DNA of 64,000 nt, taken from Gammaproteobacteria bacterium (GTDB taxonomy: Bacteria > Pseudomonadota > Gammaproteobacteria > Steroidobacterales > Woeseiaceae). How positions within the stretch are numbered: the first letter of the stretch is position 1; each line of letters opens with the position of its first letter. This document shows positions 18,363 to 28,598 of this stretch, piece after piece. The notes below the pieces were generated by a model that made no database searches, had not been told where the DNA came from, and saw nothing but the letters and a program-made list of their open reading frames with translations. A program made the position numbers and the translations under genes. The DNA lies in NCBI GenBank assembly GCA_013151645.1, contig JAADHU010000034.1:1-64000 (forward strand), written 5' to 3'.

Positions 18363-20081
18363 ATGGCGGTAACGGCATCACAATCGATTCTATCCGGCCT
18401 GCCCCGGCGTCTGGTACAAGACGGCATTGTTTCCGAAGAAGACGTTCTGCAGGCCACTGAAGCGGCCCGTAAGGAACGGACACCCCTGGTTGCCTATCTG
18501 GTTAGCAAGGAAATGGCCGACTCACGCGCCGTCGCGGTCGCCGCATCGCACGAATTTGGCGTTCCCCTGCTCGATCTGGACGCAATCGAAATCGATCTGG
18601 ATTGCCTCCGCGAAGTCGACCAAAAACTCCTCAACAAGCACCGCGTGTTACCGCTGGTCAAGCGCGGCCAACGGCTGTTCCTGGCGATCTCTGACCCAAC
18701 CAATCTGCAGGCCATCGACGACGTCAAGTTTCAGACCAGTCTCCGTGTTGACCCTGTGGTGGTTGAACAGGACAAACTTGAGGAGCGAATAACCAAGGCA
18801 CTTGAAGCGGTCGATACCAGCATGTCGAGTCTCGACGATGACGATTTCGACCTTGAGAACCTCGATGTAACCGGCGAAGACGACGATATTGACGAAGTTA
18901 CGCGCGACGATATCGAAGATGCCCCGGTTGTCCGCTTCGTCAACAAAGTATTGCTCGATGCCATCAAGCGCGGCGCCTCTGATATTCACTTCGAACCTTA
19001 CGAGAAGATATTTCGCGTCCGTACACGGCTCGACGGCGTGCTGTCCGAGGTTGCGCAGCCACCGGTCATACTCGCCAACAAGGTGTGCGCCAGACTCAAG
19101 GTGATGTCGCGTATGGATATCGCGGAGCGACGCGTCCCGCAAGATGGTCGCATCAAAATGCGCCTTTCCAAGAATCGCGCCATCGACTTTCGCGTCAATA
19201 CCTGCCCGACCCTGTTCGGCGAGAAGATCGTTCTTCGAATTCTGGATCCCAGCAGCGCGAAGCTCGGCATTGATGCGCTGGGCTACGATGCAAAACAAAA
19301 AGCCTTATACATGAAGCACCTGGGAAAGCCCTACGGGATGATCCTGGTGACCGGCCCGACGGGCTCGGGCAAGACGGTGTCGCTGTACACCGGCCTCAAC
19401 ATCTTGAACACGGAAGATCGAAATATATCCACCGCCGAAGATCCGGCCGAAATCAACCTGGTCGGCATCAACCAGGTCAATGTCAATCCAAAGGTCGGTC
19501 TGACCTTTGCGTCGGCATTGCGCGCATTCCTTCGGCAGGATCCGGACGTCATCATGGTGGGTGAGATTCGCGATCTCGAAACAGCCGAGATTGCCATTAA
19601 AGCGGCGCAAACAGGCCATCTCGTTTTATCCACGCTGCATACCAACGATGCCCCGAAAACGTTGTCGCGACTGGTCGACATGGGCGTTATGCCGTATGCA
19701 ATCGCGACATCCGTCAGCCTGATAATTGCGCAACGTCTCGCGAGGAAGCTTTGTGACAACTGCAAGGAAGTAAGAGACGTACCGCAGGAAGCTCTGGCAA
19801 AGGAAGGCTTCGACGCTGCGTCCATTAAAGAGGGCCTGACGGTTTTTGGACCGGTTGGCTGCAAGCAATGCAATGACGGCTACAAAGGTCGTCTCGGCAT
19901 CTTCCAGGTCATGGAAGTATCGGAAGAGATGGGGCGCATCATTATGGAAGGCGGCAATGCACTGCAGGTCGCAGATCAGGCCGCGAAAGAAGGCGTACTG
20001 GACTTGCGCCAGGCAGGATTGAACAAGGTCAAGGAAGGCATTACCAGCCTTGAGGAAATCAACCGGGTTACCATCGAGTAG
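18363..20081 (+). CDS. pilB: Type IV pilus assembly ATPase PilB
   Basis: A 572-residue secretion-type ATPase that powers pilus extension at the inner membrane. N-terminal MshEN/GspE-N domain (1-150), an acidic linker rich in Asp and Glu (about 155-185), then the ATPase core with Walker A GPTGSGKTVS near 330, Asp box, and Walker B-like DPDVIMVGEIRD near 395. Four cysteines, in CDNCKE and CKQCND near 465-505, form the zinc site typical of PilB/GspE. Normal length. Followed closely by pilC. Confidence 0.96.
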   Translation: MAVTASQSILSGLPRRLVQDGIVSEEDVLQATEAARKERTPLVAYLVSKEMADSRAVAVAASHEFGVPLLDLDAIEIDLDCLREVDQKLLNKHRVLPLVKRGQRLFLAISDPTNLQAIDDVKFQTSLRVDPVVVEQDKLEERITKALEAVDTSMSSLDDDDFDLENLDVTGEDDDIDEVTRDDIEDAPVVRFVNKVLLDAIKRGASDIHFEPYEKIFRVRTRLDGVLSEVAQPPVILANKVCARLKVMSRMDIAERRVPQDGRIKMRLSKNRAIDFRVNTCPTLFGEKIVLRILDPSSAKLGIDALGYDAKQKALYMKHLGKPYGMILVTGPTGSGKTVSLYTGLNILNTEDRNISTAEDPAEINLVGINQVNVNPKVGLTFASALRAFLRQDPDVIMVGEIRDLETAEIAIKAAQTGHLVLSTLHTNDAPKTLSRLVDMGVMPYAIATSVSLIIAQRLARKLCDNCKEVRDVPQEALAKEGFDAASIKEGLTVFGPVGCKQCNDGYKGRLGIFQVMEVSEEMGRIIMEGGNALQVADQAAKEGVLDLRQAGLNKVKEGITSLEEINRVTIE

Positions 20082-20112
20082 CTGGCTACCCGCGTAACGG
20101 AAGAGAAAGACA

Positions 20113-21333
20113 ATGGCTGAATCAACGACAATGGAAAAACTCCCTTTTCTCTGGGAGGGAACGGACCGCAACGGCAAGAAAGTTAAGGGTAAAAGTTCGG
20201 CGGCCAATGAAGCCGCAGTACGCGCCGACCTGAGACGTCAGGGCGTCGTTCCCAGCAAGATCAAGAAACAGGGCAAAAGCCTGTTTGGCGGTGCCAGTAC
20301 GATCACCACGGCCGATATCGCCATCTTCAGTCGTCAGCTGGCGACGATGCTCAGCGCCGGCATTCCGCTGGTGCAGGCCATTGAGATCGTCGGCACCGGG
20401 CACGAAAATGCCGCTATGCAAAAACTCCTGATGTCCATTAAGGTCGATGTGGAAGGCGGTAGCGCCCTGGCTGAGGCACTGGCGAAGCACCCGCTCTATT
20501 TTGACGATCTTTTCGTCAACCTGGTGGAGTCCGGCGAGCAAGCCGGCGCGCTGGAAACATTGCTGGACAAAATTGCGACGTACAAAGAAAAAACCGAAGC
20601 CATCAAGAAAAAAATCAAGAAAGCCGTGACCTATCCGGCCGCCGTACTCGTGGTCGCGTTCGTAGTCACCATTATTCTGATGATTTTCGTGATTCCCGCG
20701 TTCGAGGATTTGTTCAAGGGCTTCGGTGCAGATCTACCCGCGTTTACGCGGGTCGTTATCGAAATGTCGCAGTTCATTCGTGACAAGGGCTGGTTCATTG
20801 CCCTGTTGATCGGCGCTGCCGTCGCTACCTTTCTGTATTTCAAGAAACGCTCGCGCCCGATGCGCCATTTTCTCGATCGCCTCACTTTAAAGATGCCAAT
20901 TATCGGTCCGATCATGGTCAAGGCCGCCATTGCTCGCTACGCGCGGACGCTGTCGACGATGTTTAGCGCCGGTGTGCCGCTTGTTGAAGCACTGGAATCG
21001 GTGTCGGGAGCCACTGGTAATATCGTCTTCGAACTCGGCGTCCTGGATATTCGCGACGAAGTGGCTACGGGACAACGCCTGCAGCAGGCCATGGAGAACA
21101 CCGACCTGTTTCCGAATATGGTAATCCAGATGATTGCAGTCGGTGAAGAGTCCGGCTCACTGGACGCCATGTCGGCAAAAGTCGCCGACTTTTACGAGGA
21201 AGATGTCGACAATGCTGTCGACAATCTCAGCAGCCTGCTCGAGCCCATGATCATGTCCATTCTTGGTGTCCTGGTCGGTGGACTCGTGGTCGCTATGTAC
21301 CTGCCAATCTTCAAGATGGGTGCCGTCATCTGA
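20113..21333 (+). CDS. pilC: Type IV pilus inner membrane platform protein PilC
   Basis: A 406-residue polytopic protein with two GspF domains: the first at about 75-200 ending in the hydrophobic helix VLVVAFVVTIILMIF, then a second helix near 240, and the second GspF domain up to the last membrane segment MIMSILGVLVGGLVVAMYLP. Conserved motifs such as FSRQLATMLSAGIPL and YARTLSTMFSAGVPL are the paired repeats. PilC couples PilB to pilin insertion. Lies 31 bases after pilB. Confidence 0.96.
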   Translation: MAESTTMEKLPFLWEGTDRNGKKVKGKSSAANEAAVRADLRRQGVVPSKIKKQGKSLFGGASTITTADIAIFSRQLATMLSAGIPLVQAIEIVGTGHENAAMQKLLMSIKVDVEGGSALAEALAKHPLYFDDLFVNLVESGEQAGALETLLDKIATYKEKTEAIKKKIKKAVTYPAAVLVVAFVVTIILMIFVIPAFEDLFKGFGADLPAFTRVVIEMSQFIRDKGWFIALLIGAAVATFLYFKKRSRPMRHFLDRLTLKMPIIGPIMVKAAIARYARTLSTMFSAGVPLVEALESVSGATGNIVFELGVLDIRDEVATGQRLQQAMENTDLFPNMVIQMIAVGEESGSLDAMSAKVADFYEEDVDNAVDNLSSLLEPMIMSILGVLVGGLVVAMYLPIFKMGAVI

Positions 21334-21425
21334 CCGGTTCCAGCCTGGGGATGAATACAGAAATCGAGCGGCGCCTTTGGGCGCCGCTTCCATATTGAAG
21401 GGTTGGATTCAACGGCAAGCGAACT

Positions 21426-22310
21426 ATGCAAATATTCTTCTCGGAATTCCCCGTCCTGTTTATCGTCTTCGTGTTTCTGCTGGCGTTACTCATTGGCAGT
21501 TTTCTCAATGTCGTTATCTACCGATTGCCGATCATGATGGAACGTGAGTGGCGAGAGCAGTGCGATGAACTGGCGTCAATGCCCGCGAAAGATCTGCCGG
21601 AAGGTCGCTTCGACCTGGTCATGCCACGCTCGGGCTGCCCGTCCTGCGGCGCTCAAATTACGGCGCTGCAAAACATACCGGTATTCAGCTATCTGCTGCT
21701 CGGCGGCAAGTGTGCGCATTGTCGAGCCGCCATTCCGAAACGCTACCCGGTGATCGAACTCGTTACGGCAACGATGACCGCCATCGTTGGCTGGCGATTC
21801 GGCTTCGGCTGGGAGGCCGGGGCGGCCATTCTCATGACCTGGACACTGATTGCCATCAGTGTCATTGATATCGATCACCAGATCATTCCAGATTCCATTT
21901 CCCTGCCGCTCTTATGGGGCGGCTTGCTGATGAGCCTTTTTTACCCGCTACAAGGCGCGGAAATTCTCTTCGTCGATCCAAAAACCAGCATTGTTGGTGC
22001 GATCGCCGGCTACCTGACGCTGTGGAGCATCTACCACCTGTTTCGCATCGTTACCGGCAAAGAAGGCATGGGCTACGGTGATTTCAAGTTACTGGCTGCG
22101 CTGGGAGCATGGCTGGGCTGGCAGGTGCTGCCGTTGGTCATATTTCTTTCTGCCGTCGTCGGCGCAGGGGTCGGAATAACATTAATCGTTTTCAAGCGCC
22201 ATGACAGGAACGTGCCGATGCCTTTCGGCCCCTATCTGGCGGCCGCCGGGTGGATTGCGATGCTTTACGGACCGGAGATTGTCGATAAATACCTGACCTT
22301 TATGGGTTAG
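21426..22310 (+). CDS. pilD: Prepilin leader peptidase / N-methyltransferase PilD
   Basis: A 294-residue polytopic aspartyl protease. The N-terminal cytoplasmic zinc site is CPSC and CAHC (near 76 and 98). The two catalytic aspartates are in DIDHQIIPD (near 150) and GYGDFKLLA (near 215). It cleaves after the Gly of prepilins and methylates the new N-terminal Phe. It should process both pilins in this window. Full length and followed by coaE, the usual order. Confidence 0.96.
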   Translation: MQIFFSEFPVLFIVFVFLLALLIGSFLNVVIYRLPIMMEREWREQCDELASMPAKDLPEGRFDLVMPRSGCPSCGAQITALQNIPVFSYLLLGGKCAHCRAAIPKRYPVIELVTATMTAIVGWRFGFGWEAGAAILMTWTLIAISVIDIDHQIIPDSISLPLLWGGLLMSLFYPLQGAEILFVDPKTSIVGAIAGYLTLWSIYHLFRIVTGKEGMGYGDFKLLAALGAWLGWQVLPLVIFLSAVVGAGVGITLIVFKRHDRNVPMPFGPYLAAAGWIAMLYGPEIVDKYLTFMG

Positions 22311-22357
22311 GATCGTTTCGGGACACATCAGCTCTGTTATCCCCAAGGATGAAAACA

Positions 22358-22972
22358 ATGCCCCTGAGCATCGGATTAACCGGCGGAATTGCATCCGGCA
22401 AATCGACTGTCGCTGACATGTTCAGCGACCTGGGCGCAACCGTCATCGATACCGACGTCATCGCGCGTGACGTTGTCAAACCGGGCCAGCCAGCCCTTGA
22501 CGAAATTCGCAAAACTTTCGGTGCCGAAGTCATCGCCGCCGACGGCCGTCTCAATCGCGAGAAAATGCGCAGCATTGTTTTTGCCGATGCCGGGAAACGA
22601 AAAATACTCGAATCGATCCTGCACCCACGCATTCGAGAGGAAGCGACGAATCAGGCCATCGCCGCATCGGGCCCGTACCGTATTATCGTCGTGCCGCTGT
22701 TAGTCGAATCACCAATGCGTTCCAACATGGACCGGATCCTGGTGGTCGATTGCAGCGAGGAAAGCCAACTCACGCGACTACTTTCAAGAGACGCGGAGTC
22801 CACCGAACAGGCACAACGTATGATCGCTGCCCAGTCCAGCCGTGACGAACGCCTGGCCATCGCTGACGATATCGTGCAGAACGAAGGCGATCTTGAAGCA
22901 ACCCGCCGACAGGTCGAAGTCTTGCATTCCCGTTATCTCACGTTGGCCCAAGGCCAATCCACCGCCGGATAA
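22358..22972 (+). CDS. coaE: Dephospho-CoA kinase
   Basis: A 204-residue P-loop kinase that phosphorylates dephospho-CoA in the last step of coenzyme A synthesis. The P-loop GGIASGKST is at residues 8-16; DTDVIARDVV follows as the substrate-binding region. I chose the ATG at 22358 because AAGGA lies 8 bases before it; the ATG three codons earlier overlaps that ribosome site. The pilD-coaE-zapD order is common in gammaproteobacteria, but the small gene yacG that often follows is not found here. Confidence 0.93.
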   Translation: MPLSIGLTGGIASGKSTVADMFSDLGATVIDTDVIARDVVKPGQPALDEIRKTFGAEVIAADGRLNREKMRSIVFADAGKRKILESILHPRIREEATNQAIAASGPYRIIVVPLLVESPMRSNMDRILVVDCSEESQLTRLLSRDAESTEQAQRMIAAQSSRDERLAIADDIVQNEGDLEATRRQVEVLHSRYLTLAQGQSTAG

Positions 22973-23018
22973 ACGACCAACCCGCGACTTTCTGGCTACC
23001 ACGATATAGGACGCGTGT

Positions 23019-23111
23019 GGTGAAATTATCCTCTGAGACCGTGCCCGCAGGGATGCGGGACCCGAGCTTACAGGGACATACTTGCAGCGGGTCTCAGAGA
23101 GTAAATTCACC
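23019..23111. repeat. Palindromic repeat element, 93 bp
   Basis: Inverted arms of 22 bases at 23019-23040 and 23090-23111 match at 19 positions; both contain CTCTGAGACC or its complement. The middle contains GCAGGGATGCGGGACC and ACAGGGACATACTTGCAG, a style of sequence seen in dispersed gammaproteobacterial repeats. It sits between coaE and zapD and would fold into a long hairpin if transcribed. Confidence 0.7.
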
Positions 23112-23183
23112 GCGCGGGTCCGGAAGCACAGCAAACATCCCGGCCAATTTGCCCTCGCCCCGGCCGTACCGCAGAATACACCC

Positions 23184-23987
23184 ATGGTCAAAGCCGCACC
23201 CACCACCGTCTCGTCTGAATCCGCAGACCGCGTGTCCGAGTATGAGCAGCCGCTCAACGAGCGCATGCGCACCTTCATGCGACTGGAATTCCTGTACCAG
23301 CAAATGCTCTACAACTATGAACTGGAGGCCGACTGGGCGACACGTGCGGCGACCTCAAGCCTGCTGGAAATTTTGGCCATCCTTGCCAGAGGAGACATCC
23401 GCGCCGATGTGAACAAGGAGCTGGACCGACAACTTGAAGTTCTAAAAGGTTACCAAAGCCAGCCGGAAGTCGATTCGCAACGCCTTGACACACTGGTCAG
23501 AAATCTGACCGCCAGCCGGACCGGGCTGCAGGCAATGGGTACGCATTTTCTGCAATCGTTGAATGACAGTGCATTTCTTTCCGCCATCAAGAATCGCAGC
23601 GCAATTCCTGGTGGTACCTGCGAATTCGATCTGCCTGAGTACAGTCACTGGCTGCGCCAACCGTATGCTCGACGTCAGCAGGATCTCGTTAACTGGCTCG
23701 CCATTATTCAACCTCTTTGCGATGCCATTATCGAGTTGCTCTGGCTGATTCGTGAGAGCGCGCAACCGTTGGAAAGACTGGCCATTCGCGGCATGTATCA
23801 GCACAACATGCAGAAGGATGTACATTGCCAGCTGTTACGTGTTTTGCTGCCCGGCGGCAGCCCGCTATTCCCTGAAATCAGTGGCAGCCAGCACCGCTTC
23901 ACCGTCCGTTTTCTGGAATGGTCCACCATCGAGCATCGGGCGGTTCAGACAGCGCACGACGTCAGTTTCAAGATCAGTATTTGTTAG
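23184..23987 (+). CDS. zapD: Cell division protein ZapD
   Basis: A 267-residue protein of the ZapD/YacF family, which cross-links FtsZ filaments at midcell. Recognisable blocks are YEQPLNERMRTFMRLEFL near the N-terminus, IPGGTCEFDLPEY in the middle, and LFPEISGSQHRFTVRF near the C-terminus. The start chosen gives about 20 residues before the conserved block; the open frame extends to 23082 but that part lies in a repeat element and is not likely translated. The true start could also be a little downstream. Confidence 0.88.
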   Translation: MVKAAPTTVSSESADRVSEYEQPLNERMRTFMRLEFLYQQMLYNYELEADWATRAATSSLLEILAILARGDIRADVNKELDRQLEVLKGYQSQPEVDSQRLDTLVRNLTASRTGLQAMGTHFLQSLNDSAFLSAIKNRSAIPGGTCEFDLPEYSHWLRQPYARRQQDLVNWLAIIQPLCDAIIELLWLIRESAQPLERLAIRGMYQHNMQKDVHCQLLRVLLPGGSPLFPEISGSQHRFTVRFLEWSTIEHRAVQTAHDVSFKISIC

Positions 23988-23988
23988 A

Positions 23989-24006
23989 CGGGCACTCGTA
24001 TGCCCG
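23989..24006. terminator. Hairpin between convergent zapD and mutT
   Basis: CGGGCA, loop CTCGTA, TGCCCG lies 1 base after the zapD stop and before the 3' end of mutT. A GTTTTC follows some 10 bases later on the plus strand, so the T-run is weak. A terminator serving one or both convergent genes is plausible. Confidence 0.45.
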
Positions 24007-24033
24007 GTCGCGAGAGGGTTTTCAGCCGCGCCG

Positions 24034-24408
24034 TTACAACGCTTGCAAAGCCCTTACCACCGGCCCATCGGCCGCTAGAAGCATGTCTTCTTGCAGTTGA
24101 TCGATGGGTATCCAGCGAATCCCCTGACCCTGTAGACCCAGCGGCTCTCCAAGCCAGCGACTGACCAAAAAGAAATCAATCAGGACCTGCCGGTCCGCGT
24201 AGTCGTGGCTGATGCGCTGAAAATGAGCGAACGAATCGATTTCAACGCCGAGTTCTTCTTGCAGCTCGCGCCGCAGTGCTTCGCCAGGTGTCTCGCCCGC
24301 ATCGATTTTTCCGCCCGGAAACTCCCACAGATCGACGAAAGCCCGGTCGCCAAGTCGCTCCGCAATCAGGACACGAGCATCGCCATCTCGCAGGATGCCG
24401 GCAACCAC
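24034..24408 (-). CDS. mutT: 8-oxo-dGTP diphosphatase MutT
   Basis: A 124-residue Nudix hydrolase. The complete Nudix box runs from GGKIDAGE to RRELQEELG at about residues 35-57. LWEFPGG just before it is the typical MutT signature. MutT cleans oxidised dGTP from the nucleotide pool and so prevents A:T to C:G mutations. The start is GTG; several upstream codons continue in frame (reading IADRIQ before VVAGI) but contain no usual start. It lies just past the secA stop, a common secA-mutT pairing. Confidence 0.85.
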   Translation of the reverse strand: MVAGILRDGDARVLIAERLGDRAFVDLWEFPGGKIDAGETPGEALRRELQEELGVEIDSFAHFQRISHDYADRQVLIDFFLVSRWLGEPLGLQGQGIRWIPIDQLQEDMLLAADGPVVRALQAL

Positions 24409-24455
24409 CTGTATTCGATCAGCGATCGTGCTCGTTCCGGACGGCTAGAGCCGGG

Positions 24456-27182
24456 CTACGACAATCGCCCATGGCACTGTTTGAATTTCTTGCCCGAACC
24501 GCAGGGACACGGCTCATTGCGGCCCACTTTGCGTTCATCCCGTACGAACGGCGTTTGCGGCGCTACACCGGCCGATGCTGGTGCGGGCCCGCCAAGCTGT
24601 CCGGCCGGTCGGCCCTGCTGACCCAGTGCGGATGCCTCGGCATGTTTGAATTCCATTTCTTTCGCCGCTCGCCGCTCAGCTTCCATCCGTGCTACATCCT
24701 GCTCACTCTGGATACGCACTCGTGACAGAATGCTGATGGTGTCGTGTTTGACTCGCTCGAGCATTTCGCCAAACATTTCGAATGCTTCCCGTTTGTATTC
24801 CTGTTTCGGGTTTTTCTGTGCGTAGCCACGCAGATGGATACCCTGACGCAAGTAATCCATTGCCGCCAAATGTTCTTTCCAATGCTGATCCAGCTGCTTC
24901 AACATGATCTCTTTTTCAACCAGACGCATCAAAGAAGAGCCAATGGAGTTCTCCTTCTCGGCATAAGCCGCTTGTGCTTTCACAACACATCGCTCACGAA
25001 TGGCATCGGTGTTCATCCGCGAATCTTCCTTGATCCAGTCGCCTATGTTCAGAGACAGGATAAATTCATGATCGAACGCATTGGTAAGTCCATCCGCGTC
25101 CCACTGTTCGTCAAGACTGCCTGGCGGCAAATACTGATCGACAAGCTGTCCGATGACTTCATCACGGATTGCGGCGATTGAGTCGCCGATATCATCGGCT
25201 TCCATGAGTTCGGTGCGTTGATGGTAAACGACCTTTCGCTGGTCGTTCGCCACATCATCGTACTCCAGAAGATTCTTTCGAATATCGAAGTTGTGCGATT
25301 CAACTTTGCGTTGAGCGCGCTCGATCTGGCGGGTGAGCAACTTGCTTTCGATGGCTTCGCCTTCGCGCATACCCGCGCGCGACAGGAGCGATTTGGTACG
25401 CTCCGGATCACCGAATATGCGCATCAGGTTGTCTTCCATCGACAGGTAGAAACGGCTTGATCCCGCATCTCCCTGTCGCCCAGAACGTCCTCTCAGCTGA
25501 TTGTCAATTCGCCGGGATTCGTGCCGCTCGGTTCCCACAATGTGCAGCCCGCCCGCGTCCAGCACTGCCGCGTGACGTAACTCCCAATCGGCCTGAATTG
25601 CCGCCTTGTCCGCGTCGTCCCCGGCATTCTCGAGTTCCGCTGCCAGGTTTCCACCCAGCACGATATCGGTACCTCGACCGGCCATGTTGGTCGCAATGGT
25701 GATTGCACCCGGTCGTCCGGCTTGCTGCACAACAATGGCTTCACGCCCGTGCTGCTTTGCATTCAGGACCTCATGTTCGATATTCCTTTTCTTCAGTAGC
25801 GAAGACAGGAATTCCGAGGTCTCAATGGATGTGGTTCCGACCAGCACCGGCTGCGTGCGCTTGCGGCAGTCGGTGATATCCTCGATGATGGCCTCGAATT
25901 TGTCCTGCTCCGACAAATACACCAGATCAGCCATATCGTCCCGAACCATGGGTTTGTGCGTCGGAATGACCACGACTTCGAGTCCGTAGATTGACTGAAA
26001 CTCGAAAGCTTCCGTATCAGCAGTACCAGTCATTCCTGATAAGTTGTTGTAAAGTCTAAAGTAATTCTGGAAGGTGATTGACGCAACCGTCTGATTTTCC
26101 TGTTTGACGTGAACGCCCTCTTTCGCCTCGACAGCCTGGTGCAATCCATCGGACCAACGCCGACCCGGCATCGTGCGACCGGTAAATTCATCGACGATAA
26201 CAATTTCTCCGTCGCTGACAATGTAGTCAACGTCGACGTTGTACATGACATGTGCACGCAATGCTGAATTCAGGTGATGCAACAGTCGAATGTTACCGGC
26301 GTCGTAAAGACTTTCGCCTTCCTGCAGCAGGCCGCCTTGTGTCATCAGCTCCTCGACGTGCTGATGCCCTTCCTCACTCAGGTGTACCTGCTTCGATTTT
26401 TCGTCTTTTGAGTAATCACCGGGCCCGTCTTCCTCTTCCTGCATAACAAGTTTCGGAATGAGTTTGTTAATTTTCAGGTAGAGCTCTGTACTTTCTTCCG
26501 TCGGGCCGGAAATGATCAACGGTGTTCTCGCTTCGTCGATCAGAATCGAATCCACCTCGTCCACAATGGCGAAATTCAGGTCACGCTGCACCTTGTCGTC
26601 GATCGAAAACGCCAGATTGTCGCGCAGATAGTCGAATCCCAGTTCGTTGTTGGTCGCATAGGTGATATCCGCGTGGTACGCGTCCATTTTTTCCTGCTGC
26701 GACTGACCGCTTCGGGTCACGCCGACGGTAAGACCGAGAAATTCATAGACCGGACGCATCCAGTCCGCGTCTCGTTGCGCCAGGTATTCATTCACCGTAA
26801 TGATGTGGACGCCATCGCCACTGAGCGCATTGAGATAGGCTGGCAACGTTGCAACCAGCGTCTTACCCTCACCCGTCCGCATTTCAGCAATGTTGCCCTG
26901 GTGCAAGACCATCCCGCCAATGAGCTGCACATCGAAGGGCCGCAGACCGATCGCACGCCATGCCGCTTCGCGTGCCACCGCAAATGCCTCCGGCAGCAGG
27001 TCGTCGAGCGTCGCGCCGTCCTGGACGCGCTGCTTGAATTCTGCCGTCCTGGCGGACAACTGTTGATCGTCGAGAGCTTTAATTCCGTCTTCCAGTGCAT
27101 TGATCTGGTCGACCGTCTTCGATAATTGGCGTAACAGCCGTTGATTTCGGCTGCCAAAAATTCGCGTCAAGAAATTTGCCAC
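24456..27182 (-). CDS. secA: Preprotein translocase ATPase SecA
   Basis: A 908-residue motor that drives proteins through SecYEG. The Walker A motif MRTGEGKT lies near residue 105 and the DEAD-type Walker [11 protein letters not shown] near 210. Helical scaffold and wing domains follow, and the C-terminus carries the SecB/zinc motif [14 protein letters not shown]. Start is GTG with CAGGAG 6 bases before it. No secM-like gene lies upstream. Full length and intact. Confidence 0.98.
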   Translation of the reverse strand: MANFLTRIFGSRNQRLLRQLSKTVDQINALEDGIKALDDQQLSARTAEFKQRVQDGATLDDLLPEAFAVAREAAWRAIGLRPFDVQLIGGMVLHQGNIAEMRTGEGKTLVATLPAYLNALSGDGVHIITVNEYLAQRDADWMRPVYEFLGLTVGVTRSGQSQQEKMDAYHADITYATNNELGFDYLRDNLAFSIDDKVQRDLNFAIVDEVDSILIDEARTPLIISGPTEESTELYLKINKLIPKLVMQEEEDGPGDYSKDEKSKQVHLSEEGHQHVEELMTQGGLLQEGESLYDAGNIRLLHHLNSALRAHVMYNVDVDYIVSDGEIVIVDEFTGRTMPGRRWSDGLHQAVEAKEGVHVKQENQTVASITFQNYFRLYNNLSGMTGTADTEAFEFQSIYGLEVVVIPTHKPMVRDDMADLVYLSEQDKFEAIIEDITDCRKRTQPVLVGTTSIETSEFLSSLLKKRNIEHEVLNAKQHGREAIVVQQAGRPGAITIATNMAGRGTDIVLGGNLAAELENAGDDADKAAIQADWELRHAAVLDAGGLHIVGTERHESRRIDNQLRGRSGRQGDAGSSRFYLSMEDNLMRIFGDPERTKSLLSRAGMREGEAIESKLLTRQIERAQRKVESHNFDIRKNLLEYDDVANDQRKVVYHQRTELMEADDIGDSIAAIRDEVIGQLVDQYLPPGSLDEQWDADGLTNAFDHEFILSLNIGDWIKEDSRMNTDAIRERCVVKAQAAYAEKENSIGSSLMRLVEKEIMLKQLDQHWKEHLAAMDYLRQGIHLRGYAQKNPKQEYKREAFEMFGEMLERVKHDTISILSRVRIQSEQDVARMEAERRAAKEMEFKHAEASALGQQGRPAGQLGGPAPASAGVAPQTPFVRDERKVGRNEPCPCGSGKKFKQCHGRLS

Positions 27183-27242
27183 GCAGGGCTCCTGAAAAGG
27201 AAATTTATTAGTGGCTGCTATCTGCCACGCATCAGCGAGAGT

Positions 27243-27271
27243 ATTTTACGGATGACGCCGATATTTGTCTG
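27243..27271 (-). promoter_or_regulatory. Candidate sigma-70 promoter of secA
   Basis: On the minus strand CAGACA (27266-27271; 4 of 6) and TAAAAT (27243-27248; 5 of 6) are 17 bp apart, giving a leader of about 55 bases before the secA GTG. Confidence 0.45.
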
Positions 27272-27353
27272 CACAGAGTGCTCGAATAAGCGTCTTTATT
27301 TGGGGCGTGGGAGGCGATTACAAGCCGATTCGGGGCGACCTGCAGAAATTACG

Positions 27354-28283
27354 TTATTCGGCCTGTCGGACGAACTTGACGGGATTCACTCGTTGTCCGC
27401 GATGCAAGACTTCGAAATGCAGATTCGGGCCTGTGGCGCGCCCCGTTTCGCCCATTAACGCCACCACTTGTCCCTTACGGACCTCCTGACCAACACTGAC
27501 CAGATTTTCTGAATTGTGCGCATAACGCGTGGCGTAACCGTTACCGTGGGTGATCTCGACCATCTCGCCGTAACCGTAACGTTTCGCTGACCACGTAACG
27601 ACCCCGTCGGCCACCGCAATGATGTCGGCGCCCTGCTTGCCCGCAAAATCGATACCGCGATGATTGGCGGACTTGCCCGTAAACGGATCCGTCCGTCGGC
27701 CGAAATAGGATGACATCCATCCGGACGTCACCGGCCTGCCTTTTGGATAAACGCGATCGCTGAGGCTCTTGTTCATCAGAACGCCTTCCAGTACCGCCAG
27801 CTGGGCCTCCCGGCTATCGAGCTGCCCACCAAGATCCGCCATCAACGCGACAACTTCGGGTACTGCGGCCGAGCCAGCGCCTAACTCCGGTTCCTCAGGA
27901 CCACCCATAGCAGGAGCGGCATCGAAATCGAACTCGCCATCACCAATATCGGCCATACCGACCAGGCGGCGTCCCAGGGCATCCAGTCGAATGACTCGTG
28001 CATTCATCTGCCCAATTCGAATCGCCAGTGCATCCAGAGTGTCTTCCGTATGTTGTCGTGTCATCGCGATCGCGAGACGCTCGGTGTCCAGTTCCGCGGT
28101 CAACTGCCGGATCTTCTCAATCCGGACGCCCGAACCGGTTTGCGCAGAAAACCAGTAGCCGCCGAGGAATGCTGCGGCGCACAACGTGGTCGCAAAAAAG
28201 CCGCCGATTGCGATTGCCGACCACCCGGACAGGTTGATCTGCATGGCCCTTCCGAAGCCTTTGCCAAAGATGACTACGTTCAT
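27354..28283 (-). CDS. M23 family metallopeptidase (LytM-type), membrane anchored
   Basis: A 309-residue protein with one N-terminal membrane helix (about residues 22-48), a coiled-coil-like region (about 55-105), and a C-terminal LytM/M23 domain (about 190-309). The zinc motifs are intact: HRGIDFAG for the first His and Asp, and NLHFEV for the final His. The active form probably cuts peptide cross-links of peptidoglycan in the periplasm. A gene of this type lies between dciA and secA in pseudomonads as well (PA4404 region), so the context is conserved, but the exact role is not known. Confidence 0.88.
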   Translation of the reverse strand: MNVVIFGKGFGRAMQINLSGWSAIAIGGFFATTLCAAAFLGGYWFSAQTGSGVRIEKIRQLTAELDTERLAIAMTRQHTEDTLDALAIRIGQMNARVIRLDALGRRLVGMADIGDGEFDFDAAPAMGGPEEPELGAGSAAVPEVVALMADLGGQLDSREAQLAVLEGVLMNKSLSDRVYPKGRPVTSGWMSSYFGRRTDPFTGKSANHRGIDFAGKQGADIIAVADGVVTWSAKRYGYGEMVEITHGNGYATRYAHNSENLVSVGQEVRKGQVVALMGETGRATGPNLHFEVLHRGQRVNPVKFVRQAE

Positions 28284-28598
28284 CTGGTGCGCCCTAAATA
28301 CGTTATCCTGACTAGATAAGCTATTGTTTTATAAATCATTGATGACCGAACCTGCTGCCGTGGCTGGCGCTTTGTCATTGTTATCGGTTCGCAATCAATC
28401 GTCACTTCGGTAGCCCCGCTATCCTAGGATCCAAAATCCCTTAGATCGGTGGTTTTGCGTCCCCGCCTTTCGCCGGGTATGCCCTTGTCGAGTGCGTCAA
28501 TATGCATAATGTGGCTTTCTATTACAAGATCAGTCGCCGAGAACCAAGCTACCCGTCACCCGGAAGCCACCATTTCACCAACTGCGTCACACTTTTAT
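28284..28598. other. Divergent promoter region, M23 peptidase and dciA
   Basis: About 315 bp without a gene between two divergent genes. I see AT-rich stretches (28305-28345) that could hold the peptidase promoter, but no promoter that matches consensus well, and no clear ribosome site before dciA. A long open frame continues upstream of dciA from 28449 but shows no conserved sequence. Confidence 0.4.

Noticed and set aside
23082-23183. An upstream extension of zapD.
   Set aside because: It begins inside the palindromic repeat and adds no family sequence.
28449-28598. A 50-codon N-terminal extension of dciA.
   Set aside because: The extension has no conserved sequence; DUF721 proteins begin near the chosen ATG.
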